Shown: positions 25,295 to 34,442, counted from the stretch's first letter. The stretch: 35,003 nucleotides of DNA from Spirochaetota bacterium (GCA_024275515.1 JAJRYZ010000218.1:1-35003); one strand, 5' to 3'. Numbers and translations are program-made. The notes: generated from the sequence alone by a model not told the origin.

Positions 25295-26833
25295 ATGTTT
25301 ACGATCCTTTCATTGACCGTCTTCGGCGCCGTTATCGTGCTGATGGCGGTGTACGGTTACCGGATCTCCGCGAAGACGGCCGAGGACTACATGCTCGGCG
25401 GGCGCACGATCGGCGTCGTGGTGATGTTTTTTTTCGTGCTGTTCGCCATTTCCTCCGCCTGGACCTTCTACGGTTTTCCGGGGTTGCTCTACACACAGGG
25501 CCCGGGTTATGTGATGTTCATCTGGGGAAGCGTCGCGGGCTTCGCCGGGCTGTATATGTTCTTCGGGCCGCGACTCTGGGCGTTGGCGAAAATAAACCGA
25601 TTTCTTTCGCCGGTCGAAGTGTTGTCCGAGCGCTATGAGTCGAAAGCGCTCAGGTTCATTCTTTCATTCAGCATTCTCGCGTTCATCGTTCCGTACATCG
25701 GTATTCAGCCTCTCGGAGTCGGGGCCGGTTTCGAGGCGTTGACCGGGTATCCGGCCGTGTGGGGCGCGGTCTACACCGCCGTTATTCTCATCGTTCTCGT
25801 CCTGCTCGGCGGGATGCGGATCGTCGCCTGGGTCAACATCTTCCTCGGCGTCGTGTATATGACCGCGTTGCTCGGAAGCCTTATCTGGGTCGTCGCGAAG
25901 CTTTTCCCCGACGGGGGCCTGGTCCAGGCGGTGGCCATCCTGAAGGAGCGGAGTCCGGAGATACTCTCTTCCCCGGGCCCGAACGGTCACTATACCTCGA
26001 TCGTACTGGCGGGGACCTTCGTCGTCGGGTTGCTCGCGTTCAGCTGGCCCCACGTCGCTATCGGATGTATGACCGCCCGCGACAAGTCGCTGTTCAAGTG
26101 GTTTCCTCTGCTCATCTTCGTCTTCGGTGGACTTTTCTTCTACATTGTCCCCTTTCTCTGGGGGTCGATAGTCGCGCCGGCGGCGATACCGGTGGGCGAG
26201 TTGGCGGCCGAAGCGGCGCGGAACGGTGTCGGGCTTCAAACCGAGGCGGACCGCGTCGTCCAAACGGTCATTACGAGGACGCTGCCTTCGTGGTTCGGCG
26301 TCTACGTCCTGCTCGGCGTTATCGCGGCGGCGGTGAGCACCGCGTCGGTCCAGTTGATGACGTCGAGCGTTATCGTGAGCCGCGACGTCATCCAGGGACT
26401 GTTCCGGCCGAACGCCACCGACAGGCAGATAACGGGTTGGGCGCGGTGGGCGGTCATCGTCATCGTGCTCGCCAGTCTTGTCATAAGCTTTGTCAGCCGC
26501 GGCGCGATGGCGCTCTATCTCACCGACGTGAGTGTTCCGGGGTTCGCGCAGTGGGCGCCGGCTTTCGTCGGGGGGTTGCTCTGGAAACGCGGAACGAAGC
26601 AGGGCGCCATCGCCGGCACCGTGGCAGGGCTCGTCTATCTGGTGCTTTCTTTGCTCGTGGTCGTAAACGGCGAGCGGATCCTCGTTATCGGACATCCGGT
26701 CATCCCGAGCCTTCTGATCAACACGATCGTCTATCTGGTGGTGAGCAAGCTTACCCCGCGTCCGTCGGAGCAGATAGAGAACCAGTTCTTCGACGAAGTC
26801 GACGCGTATCTTAAGGCCGAAACCGGGAGTTGA
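25295..26833 (+). CDS. SSS-family sodium:solute symporter
   Basis: 512 aa, ATG 25295 behind AGGAGG. About 13 hydrophobic helices with family landmarks: YMLGGRTIG after helix 1 (residues 32-40), SAWTFYGFPGLLY in the helix-2 region, PYIGIQPLGVG, the FSWPHVAIGCMTARDK segment, and ISAAVST-like VIAAAVSTASVQLMTSSVIVSRD in helix 8, which carries Na+-site hydroxyls. It imports a small organic solute with Na+ across the inner membrane. Substrate is unknown; pantothenate, acetate, proline and short acids are typical of relatives. The Na+ gradient could come from the pyrophosphatase also encoded here. The next gene starts 2 nt after its stop. Confidence 0.93.
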   Translation: MFTILSLTVFGAVIVLMAVYGYRISAKTAEDYMLGGRTIGVVVMFFFVLFAISSAWTFYGFPGLLYTQGPGYVMFIWGSVAGFAGLYMFFGPRLWALAKINRFLSPVEVLSERYESKALRFILSFSILAFIVPYIGIQPLGVGAGFEALTGYPAVWGAVYTAVILIVLVLLGGMRIVAWVNIFLGVVYMTALLGSLIWVVAKLFPDGGLVQAVAILKERSPEILSSPGPNGHYTSIVLAGTFVVGLLAFSWPHVAIGCMTARDKSLFKWFPLLIFVFGGLFFYIVPFLWGSIVAPAAIPVGELAAEAARNGVGLQTEADRVVQTVITRTLPSWFGVYVLLGVIAAAVSTASVQLMTSSVIVSRDVIQGLFRPNATDRQITGWARWAVIVIVLASLVISFVSRGAMALYLTDVSVPGFAQWAPAFVGGLLWKRGTKQGAIAGTVAGLVYLVLSLLVVVNGERILVIGHPVIPSLLINTIVYLVVSKLTPRPSEQIENQFFDEVDAYLKAETGS

Positions 26834-26835
26834 AC

Positions 26836-28254
26836 ATGGCGGATGCGAAACGCTGGCGGCTGATATACAATCCGCAGGGCGACGCCGCGGATGTCGTGGC
26901 GCACGCGGCGAGCGTGGCGGAAGGACGGATCGCGGGCAAGTATCAACTGTCCACGGTCTCGGTCCCCGACACGCTTATCGTCCAGCGGAGCACCAAGCGG
27001 GGCATCATTACGGGCGCCGACGTCAAGGTCGATCGCGGGGCGGCGTCGAAGGCCGGAATTCAAGTGGCGCAGGCGCCGAGACAGGGACGAAACGGCGCCC
27101 GCGCGGTGGGAACTATCCCTTTGAGCGAGGTGACGGCGAAGGGCTCGCGCTCGTTCGCGACCGTGCACGTGGAACCCGACGACCCGGGGGTCATCCTCTA
27201 CACCTCGGGAACGACGGGCAACCCGAAGGGTGTGACGCTGACGCATCGCAATTTCGACTTTCAATGCAACACCGTCGTCAAGTCTCTGATTCCGTTTACG
27301 CACGAAGATCGTGCCGTCGGCGTGCTCCCACTCTACCACGTGTACGGACTGTCGAACGCGCTCGTCGCGAGCGTCAACAACGGCGCCTGTTTCGTCATGA
27401 TTCCGCAGTACAGCCCGCAGACGCTGCTCAACGCGATTACCGACAACAAGGCGACGATCATGCCGGCGATTCCAAGCATGTATCAGCACCTTCTGACCAT
27501 CGCCCGAAGCAGAACCACGAACATCCCCAAGAGTCTGAAGTTTTGCGTCTCCGGCGGCGCCCCTCTGCCGTTGGCCGTGTTGCGCGAGTTTATGGAGGTG
27601 TTCGATACGCAGATAGTCGAAGGGTACGGGTTGACCGAGACGACGTCGAGCGTCTGCTGCAACGGAATCGACGGGGTATTCAAAGAGGGCAGCATCGGGC
27701 CGCCGGCGGCCGGCGTCGAGATGAAGGTCGTCGACGAGAACGGCGCCGAGGCGCCCACCGGGGAGACCGGCGAGATCGTCATCCGAAGCGACACCGTGTC
27801 TCCGGGCTACTGGAACGACCCCGAGGCGACCGCCGAATCGTACGACCCGGACGGATGGTTCCACACTGGGGACCTCGGGTACCGCGACGAGGACGGGTTT
27901 TTCTTCATCACCGACCGGAAAAAGGATCTGATCATTCGCGGAGGTTTTAACATCTCGCCGCGGGAAGTCGAGGAAGTGCTGATGATGCATCCGAAAATCG
28001 CCGACGCCGCGGTAATCGCCGCCCACGACAAGCGCGGAGACGAGATCGTCAAAGCTTTCGTTGTCGTTCACGAAGGCGAACAGATCACCGAACACGAGGT
28101 TTTTGAACACTGCGAGGCGACGGTCGCGCCGTACAAACGACCCAAGGTGGTCGAGTTCGTCGACTCGCTGCCGAAAAGCGCGACCGGAAAGGTCCTTCGC
28201 ACCGAGCTGCGCGGCGAAGCGACCGACCGGCGGCTCGTGGAACGGGAGGGGTGA
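26836..28254 (+). CDS. Chimeric gene: lipoate-ligase-like N-part + acyl-CoA ligase C-part
   Basis: 472 aa from ATG 26836 (GGGAG 6 nt upstream). Residues from about 108 to 472 are the C-terminal two thirds of an ANL acyl-CoA ligase: YTSGTTGNPKGVTLTH (122-137), EGYGLTETTSS, the hinge YRDEDGFFFITDRKKDLIIRGG and the catalytic Lys motif PKSATGK. The normal ANL N-terminal subdomain is missing. Instead residues 1-100 (WRLIYNPQGD, SVPDTLIVQRSTKRGIITG, KAGIQVAQAPR) look like the first part of a lipoate-protein-ligase-type protein, though without its RRxxGGG motif. The missing ligase N-part is at the start of the next gene, whose remainder is lipoate-ligase-like. Acyl-CoA ligase activity would need the other chain in trans or may be lost. 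The stop overlaps the next ATG (TGATG). Confidence 0.8.
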   Translation: MADAKRWRLIYNPQGDAADVVAHAASVAEGRIAGKYQLSTVSVPDTLIVQRSTKRGIITGADVKVDRGAASKAGIQVAQAPRQGRNGARAVGTIPLSEVTAKGSRSFATVHVEPDDPGVILYTSGTTGNPKGVTLTHRNFDFQCNTVVKSLIPFTHEDRAVGVLPLYHVYGLSNALVASVNNGACFVMIPQYSPQTLLNAITDNKATIMPAIPSMYQHLLTIARSRTTNIPKSLKFCVSGGAPLPLAVLREFMEVFDTQIVEGYGLTETTSSVCCNGIDGVFKEGSIGPPAAGVEMKVVDENGAEAPTGETGEIVIRSDTVSPGYWNDPEATAESYDPDGWFHTGDLGYRDEDGFFFITDRKKDLIIRGGFNISPREVEEVLMMHPKIADAAVIAAHDKRGDEIVKAFVVVHEGEQITEHEVFEHCEATVAPYKRPKVVEFVDSLPKSATGKVLRTELRGEATDRRLVEREG

Positions 28255-29177
28255 TGCTTCGGAAAAACAGAAAAGAGGGGCCGCTTCCCGTCGGGCTCGG
28301 CGAGATGCTCGAGGAGATTACCAGTCGATTCAAACGCCGCGAAGCGATACGATTCGAGGGAAAGATCTATTCGTACCAGGAACTCAACGAGCAGGCGAAC
28401 CGTGTGGCCGGCGGCCTCGCGACTCTCGGAATAGCGAAAGGCGATCGGGTCGCGATGATGCTTCCCAACATTCCGGATTTCGTCTTCAGCTTCTTCGGAA
28501 TACAGAAGCTGGGCGCGGTGGCGGTTCCGTTCAACACGATGTACAAGGGCAGAGAGATAAGCTTCATCCTGAAGGATTGCGGGGCCAAAGCGATCATCTG
28601 TCTTGAAAACTTCGCCAACCTTATCAATGAAATCAAGGAAGAGTGTCCCGACCTTGAGCACGTAATCGTAACGGGCCAACGGACGCTGGTTTTCATCGAT
28701 CCCGACGCGACCGTCAACGTACAGATGGTTTTCGAGAAGTCGATCTTCGCCTCGGCAGATGATGCTTTTCACACCTTCGGAGAGATCATGGTCGATGTTT
28801 TCAAGTCTCTCGGGGTGGACGACGCGTGGTACAAGCATCAGGGCGCGGTTCGGGCGCACGGCAAGAAGCTCGCGACGATCCTCTTAAGCGAGATCGAGAA
28901 TCTGTTCATCGTCAACATGGTCGCGTTCCTCGACAAGATGGACACCGATCCGCTATTCAGGGTCATATGGGTGCCTCCCGAAATCAAGGATAAAGCGGTG
29001 GAGCCGATGACGAGCGTCGCCGAAGAGAGCGGCTCGCCCGCAACACTCGAGCAGTTTCGTAACGCTCTTACCCGCGAGCTCTCGAAGCGTCTCGGTATCG
29101 AGTTCGAAGAGGGAAAGCTCACGCGCGACGAGTTGATGGCCTACGAGAAGAATCGCGCTCTTGCCGGCAGGTTGTAG
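28254..29177 (+). CDS. Chimeric gene: acyl-CoA ligase N-part + lipoate-ligase-like C-part
   Basis: 307 aa from ATG 28254, GGGAGGGG upstream, overlapping the previous stop. Residues 1-141 are an acyl-CoA ligase N-terminal subdomain: SYQELNEQANRVAGGL, GDRVAMMLPN, GAVAVPFNTMY, AIICLENF and EHVIVTG, stopping just before the P-loop that lies in the previous gene. From about 143 the sequence changes to a lipoate-protein-ligase-A-like end: VRAHGKKLATILL (kinked KK region), DPLFRVIWVPPEIKDKAVEPMTS and a helical tail GKLTRDEL. The Gly codon GGC at the junction (28674-28676) is in the same phase as GGC in the previous gene's junction (27142-27144), as expected for a reciprocal in-frame exchange. Confidence 0.8.
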   Translation: MLRKNRKEGPLPVGLGEMLEEITSRFKRREAIRFEGKIYSYQELNEQANRVAGGLATLGIAKGDRVAMMLPNIPDFVFSFFGIQKLGAVAVPFNTMYKGREISFILKDCGAKAIICLENFANLINEIKEECPDLEHVIVTGQRTLVFIDPDATVNVQMVFEKSIFASADDAFHTFGEIMVDVFKSLGVDDAWYKHQGAVRAHGKKLATILLSEIENLFIVNMVAFLDKMDTDPLFRVIWVPPEIKDKAVEPMTSVAEESGSPATLEQFRNALTRELSKRLGIEFEEGKLTRDELMAYEKNRALAGRL

Positions 29178-29192
29178 AGGAGGAAGTCATAG

Positions 29193-30146
29193 ATGATGCG
29201 AACGGTGCAACTCGGTCGGTCGGATAACCAGGTAAGCGCGCTGTGCCTGGGCATATTGCAGATGGGGACCCGCGTAGACCGCGAGACCTCATCTGCCGTT
29301 CTCGACGCCTACTACGAGGCCGGTGGGCGGTTCATCGACACGGCCAACAATTACTCGAAGTGGCACGAGGGCGGGGTCGGCACCGAAAGCGAGACCGTTC
29401 TCGGCGAGTGGATGAAAGAGCGGGGCAACCGGCACGAATTGTTTATCGCGACGAAAGTGGGGTTCAATCGGGACGACATCGGCCCGAGTCTTTCGCGCGA
29501 AACGATCGAGAGTGAGGCGGCGGGAAGTCTCAAGCGCCTCGGAACCGACTATATCGACCTCTATTATGCACACGCGGACATCCGCAGCGACCCGCTGGAG
29601 GAGACGCTCTCCGCTTTCAACGACCTGGTTCGAGCCGGAAAGGTACGAAATATCGGTTGTTCGAACCATCGAGCGTGGAGGATCGAGCGGGCGCGAGGCG
29701 TGAGTCGGGCGAACGGCTGGGCCGAATACTGTTGCGTTCAGCAGAGATTCACTTACCTGCGTCCCCGGGCGGGGGCCGACTTCGCGCCGCAGGTAAGCGC
29801 GAACGAGGATCTTCTCGACTATTGCCGCGAGAACCCCGGTTTTCGGATGCTGGCCTATAGCCCGCTTCTAAACGGCGCCTACGTTCGGGAGGACCGAAGC
29901 ATCCCGTCGCAGTATCTGGGAGTCGACGCCGAGAGTCGGGTGGCCGAGATTCGGCGGGTGGCCGACGATCATGGGGCGACGGTGCCGCAAATCATCTACG
30001 CGTGGCTTCTCGGCGGGAATCCCGTGATCATCCCCCTCACCGCTCCCACACGGCTCGATCAGCTTGCCGAGAACCTAAAAGCGCTCGATATCGAACTGTC
30101 GCCCGAGGAACTCGAGCGGCTCGACACCGCCGGAAACCCCGCGTAG
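29193..30146 (+). CDS. Aldo/keto reductase
   Basis: 317 aa, ATG 29193 (ATGATG; either Met possible) with GAGGAGG 5-10 nt upstream. The (beta/alpha)8 NADPH-dependent reductase tetrad is complete: Asp49 (FIDTANNY), Tyr54, Lys88 (IATKVGF) and His127 (YYAHAD). The cofactor-binding GCSNHRAWRIERA and late VIIPLTAPTRLDQL segments are present. It would reduce or oxidise a sugar or aldehyde carbonyl. It is the last gene of the symporter-chimera operon, 15 nt after the previous stop. Confidence 0.94.
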   Translation: MMRTVQLGRSDNQVSALCLGILQMGTRVDRETSSAVLDAYYEAGGRFIDTANNYSKWHEGGVGTESETVLGEWMKERGNRHELFIATKVGFNRDDIGPSLSRETIESEAAGSLKRLGTDYIDLYYAHADIRSDPLEETLSAFNDLVRAGKVRNIGCSNHRAWRIERARGVSRANGWAEYCCVQQRFTYLRPRAGADFAPQVSANEDLLDYCRENPGFRMLAYSPLLNGAYVREDRSIPSQYLGVDAESRVAEIRRVADDHGATVPQIIYAWLLGGNPVIIPLTAPTRLDQLAENLKALDIELSPEELERLDTAGNPA

Positions 30147-30170
30147 CTCGGTCGGAGCTCTCCGGCGGCT

Positions 30171-30186
30171 CGAACCCCGTGGATTC
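30171..30186 (+). other. Post-stop motif copy 3
   Basis: CGAACCCCGTGGATTC, 25 nt after the aldo/keto reductase stop, inside a larger GGCG...CGCC hairpin. It matches copies 1 and 2 in the order GAAYCC-NGT-GG(ATTC). The preceding GCTCGGTCGGAGC hairpin and this sequence superficially resemble tRNA D and T arms, but no anticodon arm exists. Confidence 0.4.
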
Positions 30187-30239
30187 GCCCATGGTGACGC
30201 TACGGCCACGGAAAGGCGTCCGCGTGTCCGGGCGACCGT

Positions 30240-30884
30240 TCATGCGGGGTTTTCCACACGATTCGCGCCGCCGCCGGGCGATCTGACCATCTCCCACATC
30301 GGAAGATCCACCAGCGGTAGCATGACCTGCTTGACTGCGGTGAATCCGAAGTGTTCGTACATCGAAACGTTCTCCTCGGTTTCCGTTTCCAGGTAGAGAT
30401 GCGTATTCCCCCGGTCGCACTTCTCTATCAGCGCCCTCAGCAGCCTCCCGCCGTATCCGCGCCGCTGGAGATCGCCCGCGACACCGATGATAAAAAGATA
30501 GACATACTTCCGCCCCCGCATATTCTGCAACCGATCCTTTTCCAGCCGTCGCATACTGCGTTGGATTCTCCTCGCAAGCGTGCCGCCTATCCTCATCCCC
30601 GGTGCGAGCGCTCCGCTTCGCAGCATCCGCAAAACCGTTATCCGGGAGAATCGTCCGGGGAGCCAGGCGGCAACGCCTTCCAGGTTCTCGGACACCGCAT
30701 AGACGTCTCCGTACGTGAGACAGTAGGCGATGGGAGTTTCGAAAACCGCTCGAACGCGCGCGTCGGTCGGCGGGGCGCCCTGGAAGATCTTCGCCCACAT
30801 CGGATCGTTTCGGAACGCGTCGGCCAGGAGCGCCCCCGTCCGTGGAATGTCCTTTCGTTGAACTCTGTACAGCTCGGCTATCAC
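30240..30884 (-). CDS. GNAT-family N-acetyltransferase
   Basis: 214 aa from GTG 30884, 3 nt after the amidohydrolase stop, so probably coupled. The acetyl-CoA site is RRGYGGRLLRALIEK (motif A, R/Q-x-x-G-x-G/A) after the strand YLFIIGVAGDLQ. The LYLETETEENVSMYEHFGF segment is motif B, typical of a GNAT subgroup resembling puromycin N-acetyltransferase-type proteins. The acceptor is unknown. A basic surface helix (RRIQRSMRRLEKDR) precedes motif A. The 3' end contains GCGAATCGTGTGGA, a fifth, weaker copy of the post-stop motif, here inside the coding sequence. Confidence 0.9.
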   Translation of the reverse strand: MIAELYRVQRKDIPRTGALLADAFRNDPMWAKIFQGAPPTDARVRAVFETPIAYCLTYGDVYAVSENLEGVAAWLPGRFSRITVLRMLRSGALAPGMRIGGTLARRIQRSMRRLEKDRLQNMRGRKYVYLFIIGVAGDLQRRGYGGRLLRALIEKCDRGNTHLYLETETEENVSMYEHFGFTAVKQVMLPLVDLPMWEMVRSPGGGANRVENPA

Positions 30885-30887
30885 GTA

Positions 30888-32186
30888 CTAAAGCCCGTAG
30901 AACGCTTCTCCGTTTTTGAGCATAATAGCCGCGGCGACCTCCCGTGCGGTAGCCCGCGAAAAATGCCCGGCCGCGATCTTTTCTTCGAGAACTCGTGCAA
31001 TGCCTCGCCTCGCCTGGATCGAGTAGCCGACGTTGCACCACGGCCATCCGGTGTCGGCGCCGTAGCCGAAGATCTTGTTGTAGGGAACGCCGTCCAGCCA
31101 CTCGGAGAGCGCGCGCTCGGACTCCGACGGGTTCATCGTCCAGGCCCAGCACAGGTCCGGATAGACGTTCGGATAGTTCTTGGCGACGGCCCCGAGCTCC
31201 GAGGTCCACGGCCATGAAGCGTGGAAGATGTCGAAGCGAACGCGTCGGTACTTTTCGAACAACGGTATCAGGTGCAGCGCCTTCGTCCCGCCGAGCGACC
31301 CCCAGTTGCCCGCGAGGTACCCGGTGTGGATCTGGACGGGAAGGTCGTCGTCGTTCGCCCTCTTGAGCAATGAATGGAAGAGATAGTCGGCAAGCGGGCG
31401 CGCCTCGCGCGCGCCTGCCGCGGCGGTATTCTGCTGCACGCCGTCGTAGAAGAATTTCCGACTCCGGATTCTATTGAAGACGAGTTCCGCCTCGTGACGG
31501 GTCGGGTCGCCTACCACCAGGTCGCGCTGATAGGCGATGCCGACCTTGAGCGATGCGAGCTTGCCTCCGGCTTTGAAAGTATCGATGTTGCTGTTCATTG
31601 CGCGGACGAGGTCGTCGAGTGAAAGGATCTCCTGGTTGGTCGCTTGCTCGAGCACGGCAATGGGGCCGGAGTCGTAGATCGACAGGAGATCGTCCATCCT
31701 CCACGCGAAACGGTAGTAGTCGGGGTATGCTTCCGACTCGACGGCCGCTTCGTTGCCCGGCCGGAAGTGTCCGTCCTGCAACACCCACCGATTGTTCGCC
31801 TTTTTCCGCACGAAATAGTCGTACACTGCTGCGGCGGTCTTTCCCTCGATCACCGACGCGAGAGCGTCGGTGATACGTGAGAAGTTTTCGGGTTCGTAGT
31901 CAACGCCGAAGAGCTCCCGGCACGCGAGATTGACCGCCCTGCCGTACCCCGTGGTTCGTATCGGCGGCCAGTGGGTGGCGACCCAACGGTCCGATCCGGT
32001 CGCATCCTCGGCACAACCGGCGCGCTGCGGGCCGGCCGCGGTAACCAGGTCGGCCTCGGCGTATCCGAGCAAGTCGCGAAACCCGAGTTCGGCGCGCCTC
32101 TCTTCGAAAAAGAGGGGGCTGTTGTGGTGATCGTGATGAGAAAAGAGCGGGTGGCTCATTACGAACTCGGTAACATCCGTAGTCAT
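30888..32186 (-). CDS. Amidohydrolase-superfamily protein (family 2, uronate-isomerase-like)
   Basis: 432 aa from ATG 32186 (ACAGGAGGCA upstream; an in-frame Met at 32189 and a longer reading to 32264 lack this support). It is a metal-dependent TIM barrel: HHDHH (residues 17-21, the HxH site), VQIHTGY (His), FDIFHASWPW (His) and FGYGADTGWPW (catalytic Asp). Length and late barrel motifs resemble the PF04909/uronate isomerase branch. It would hydrolyse a lactone or amide, decarboxylate, or isomerise a uronate. With GH4 and heparinase-like genes nearby, a sugar-acid substrate is plausible but inferred. Confidence 0.85.
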   Translation of the reverse strand: MTTDVTEFVMSHPLFSHHDHHNSPLFFEERRAELGFRDLLGYAEADLVTAAGPQRAGCAEDATGSDRWVATHWPPIRTTGYGRAVNLACRELFGVDYEPENFSRITDALASVIEGKTAAAVYDYFVRKKANNRWVLQDGHFRPGNEAAVESEAYPDYYRFAWRMDDLLSIYDSGPIAVLEQATNQEILSLDDLVRAMNSNIDTFKAGGKLASLKVGIAYQRDLVVGDPTRHEAELVFNRIRSRKFFYDGVQQNTAAAGAREARPLADYLFHSLLKRANDDDLPVQIHTGYLAGNWGSLGGTKALHLIPLFEKYRRVRFDIFHASWPWTSELGAVAKNYPNVYPDLCWAWTMNPSESERALSEWLDGVPYNKIFGYGADTGWPWCNVGYSIQARRGIARVLEEKIAAGHFSRATAREVAAAIMLKNGEAFYGL

Positions 32187-32394
32187 CATTGCCTCCTGTC
32201 GACATCGAAAAGCATCCGTGGTCTTCTCGACCGCCGTTCCGCAGAGCGGATTCGCGTTCATCATATATCATCTTCTCTGAACATGCCGAGCACGACGACC
32301 GGACGCGTCTTCGTCGCCGCAGGTCGCCGGCGCGGGTCTCGGCGGCTCTCTCCCCGCGGCCGCTGCGACGCGCCTGAAGGCGGAGCGACGGAGC

Positions 32395-32423
32395 TTTTTC
32401 CCGTCCGTCGGAGATGGTAGGAT
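32395..32423 (+). promoter_or_regulatory. Leaderless promoter of the heparinase-like gene
   Basis: TTTTTC (32395-32400), a 17-bp spacer and TAGGAT (32418-32423), followed by 6 nt to the ATG at 32430. No Shine-Dalgarno can fit downstream of the expected start site. The -35 is poor. Confidence 0.45.
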
Positions 32424-32429
32424 GAGCAC

Positions 32430-34442
32430 ATGAAGTCAGCGACGCCGCTGGAAAGTATCCTCGTCTCACTCGGGGGCGCGGAATCGTCGATCGTTGAGAT
32501 TCTCGCTCGAATCCTCGTACCGCCGGCCGATTACGCGCCTTTTCCGCGTCCGACCGATCCGGACGGATGGGACCGGCTTCCCGCGAAAAGTCGAAAGCGG
32601 TTGGTGAAATTCGGAGAGGATGCGCTTGACGGATCGTGGCCGTTACTGCTCGCCGCGAGGTACCTCGACTTCGCGCGCAACGGCAACCGGTCGAAGTATT
32701 CGACTTCCTATTTCGAGCGACGACGGCGGTTGGGAGCGCTGTTGCTCGCGGAGTGCTGTGAAAACCGAGGCCGTTTTGTCGATGAAATCATCAACGGCGT
32801 TTGGCTGATCTGCGAAGAGTCGAGCTGGTGCGTGCCGGCGCACGTGGGAGTCCAGTCGGCAGGCGTGGGACTGCCCGACACGGCCGAGCCGACGGTGGAT
32901 CTGTTCGCCGCGGAGACCGGCGCGCTGCTCGCGTGGCTCCGGTATCTTCTCGGGCCGAACCTCGACGCACAATCGCCTTTAGTATCCGATCGAATCGCCC
33001 GTGAAATCGGTTCGAGGATTCTCGACCCGTGTTTCGCGCGGGACGATTTCTGGTGGATGGGATTCGGACCGCGAAAGATCAACAACTGGAACCCATGGAT
33101 AAACTCAAACCGGCTCGCCTGCCTGCTTCTCGTCGAAACCGATCCGGCACGACGCGCCGAGGCGGTTGCCAAGAGCGTTCGGAGCGTCGACCGGTTTCTC
33201 GGGACATATCCGGCCGACGGCGGCTGCGACGAGGGACCATCCTACTGGGGACGAGCCGGGGCTTCGCTTTTCGACTATCTCGAGCTCCTTTCGGAAGCGA
33301 CGCAAGGGCGGTTCGATCCTTTCGGCTTGGAAATAGTCGCCGACATCGGCCGTTTCATATGTCGGGTGCACATCGCCGGAGATCAGTTCGTCAATTTCGC
33401 GGACGCTCCGGCGGTGCTTTCGCCGCCGGGCGCGCTGGTGCGCAGGTACGGCCGGCGCGTCGGAGACGGAGACCTCGCCGATTTCGGTGCGTGGCTCATG
33501 CAGAGGCAGTCCGGGTCGACGCACGATGTCGGGTTGACCGGATCTCCCGGTCGGGTTCTCGCCGAGCTTTTTCCGACTCCCGAAACTTCGGGGGCCGCTG
33601 GGTTCGGTCGGACGAATCGGAAGGGTCCGACGGTCGGCGGCGGTGTGTCTCGGCCGGCGGACTCCACCGCCGGCGCGGCCGTGGCACGGGCGCCGCTCCC
33701 GCGCGAGACATGGTTTCCGGTCATTGAAGTGATGATAGCGCGCGACCACGCGGGCGCGACCGACGGCTTCTTCGTCGCGGCCAAGGGCGGGCACAACGGC
33801 GAGAGCCATAATCACAACGACGTCGGGAGCCTCATCGTCTATCGCGACGGCGACCCGGTTCTGATCGACGTCGGGGTCGAAACATATTCCCGAAAGACGT
33901 TCAGCGAAGAACGATACGCGATATGGACGATGCAATCGAAGTATCACAATTTTCTTCCCTCCGTCGACGGAACGATGCAGGCGGCGGGCGTCGAGTTCGC
34001 CGCGTCCGACGTACGATACGAGGCGACCGATGACGCCGTGGAGTTCTCGCTCGACATCTCGGGCGCCTATCCGCGGGACCCCGGTATCGAAGTGTGGAAT
34101 CGAACCGTTCGTCTCGTCCGCGGCAGCCGGGTGGACGTCGTCGACCGGTTCGAGCTCCGCGGCGGCCCGGCGACGATCGAACTCGGCGCAATGACTCCGT
34201 GCACGGTACTCGACGGCGGCGACGGGCGTCTGTGTTTCAGCGGCGCCGCACTCCCGGCAGGACGCAAAGCGGGCGGTGCGGTGCTCGACTACGACGCCGA
34301 TCTGTTCGAGGCCGGCGTCGAGGACATGGATGTGGAAGATGAAAAGCTCGCTGCGGTGTGGGGAGCTCGGTTGCGGAGAGTGAGCTTTGTTTCGAAACAT
34401 CCGGTGTCGGCGGGGCGCCTGCGATTCTCGATTTCCGTTTGA
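32430..34442 (+). CDS. Heparinase II/III-like protein
   Basis: 670 aa. The N-terminal two thirds are alpha-helical and Trp-rich (RDDFWWMGFGPRKINNWNPWINSNR, DGGCDEGPSYWGRAG), as in the (alpha/alpha) toroid of polysaccharide lyases. The C-terminal third has the heparinase II/III beta-sandwich signature HNHNDVGSLIVYRDGDPVLIDVG (from about residue 462), with catalytic-type His/Asn and a YHNFLPSVDG strand. Such lyases cleave uronic-acid glycosidic bonds by beta-elimination. No signal peptide is present, so it would act on imported oligosaccharides. A low-complexity Gly/Ala/Thr linker (about 395-425) joins the two parts. It is a single-gene unit with a leaderless start. Lyase activity is inferred from family. 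Confidence 0.88.
   Translation: MKSATPLESILVSLGGAESSIVEILARILVPPADYAPFPRPTDPDGWDRLPAKSRKRLVKFGEDALDGSWPLLLAARYLDFARNGNRSKYSTSYFERRRRLGALLLAECCENRGRFVDEIINGVWLICEESSWCVPAHVGVQSAGVGLPDTAEPTVDLFAAETGALLAWLRYLLGPNLDAQSPLVSDRIAREIGSRILDPCFARDDFWWMGFGPRKINNWNPWINSNRLACLLLVETDPARRAEAVAKSVRSVDRFLGTYPADGGCDEGPSYWGRAGASLFDYLELLSEATQGRFDPFGLEIVADIGRFICRVHIAGDQFVNFADAPAVLSPPGALVRRYGRRVGDGDLADFGAWLMQRQSGSTHDVGLTGSPGRVLAELFPTPETSGAAGFGRTNRKGPTVGGGVSRPADSTAGAAVARAPLPRETWFPVIEVMIARDHAGATDGFFVAAKGGHNGESHNHNDVGSLIVYRDGDPVLIDVGVETYSRKTFSEERYAIWTMQSKYHNFLPSVDGTMQAAGVEFAASDVRYEATDDAVEFSLDISGAYPRDPGIEVWNRTVRLVRGSRVDVVDRFELRGGPATIELGAMTPCTVLDGGDGRLCFSGAALPAGRKAGGAVLDYDADLFEAGVEDMDVEDEKLAAVWGARLRRVSFVSKHPVSAGRLRFSISV

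Noticed and set aside
30140-30195. tRNA-like sequence after the aldo/keto reductase (D-arm-like GCTCGGTCGGAGC, T-arm-like CTCGAACCCC)
   Set aside because: There is no anticodon arm, no acceptor pairing and no CCA-compatible end. The T-arm likeness is explained by the recurrent post-stop motif.
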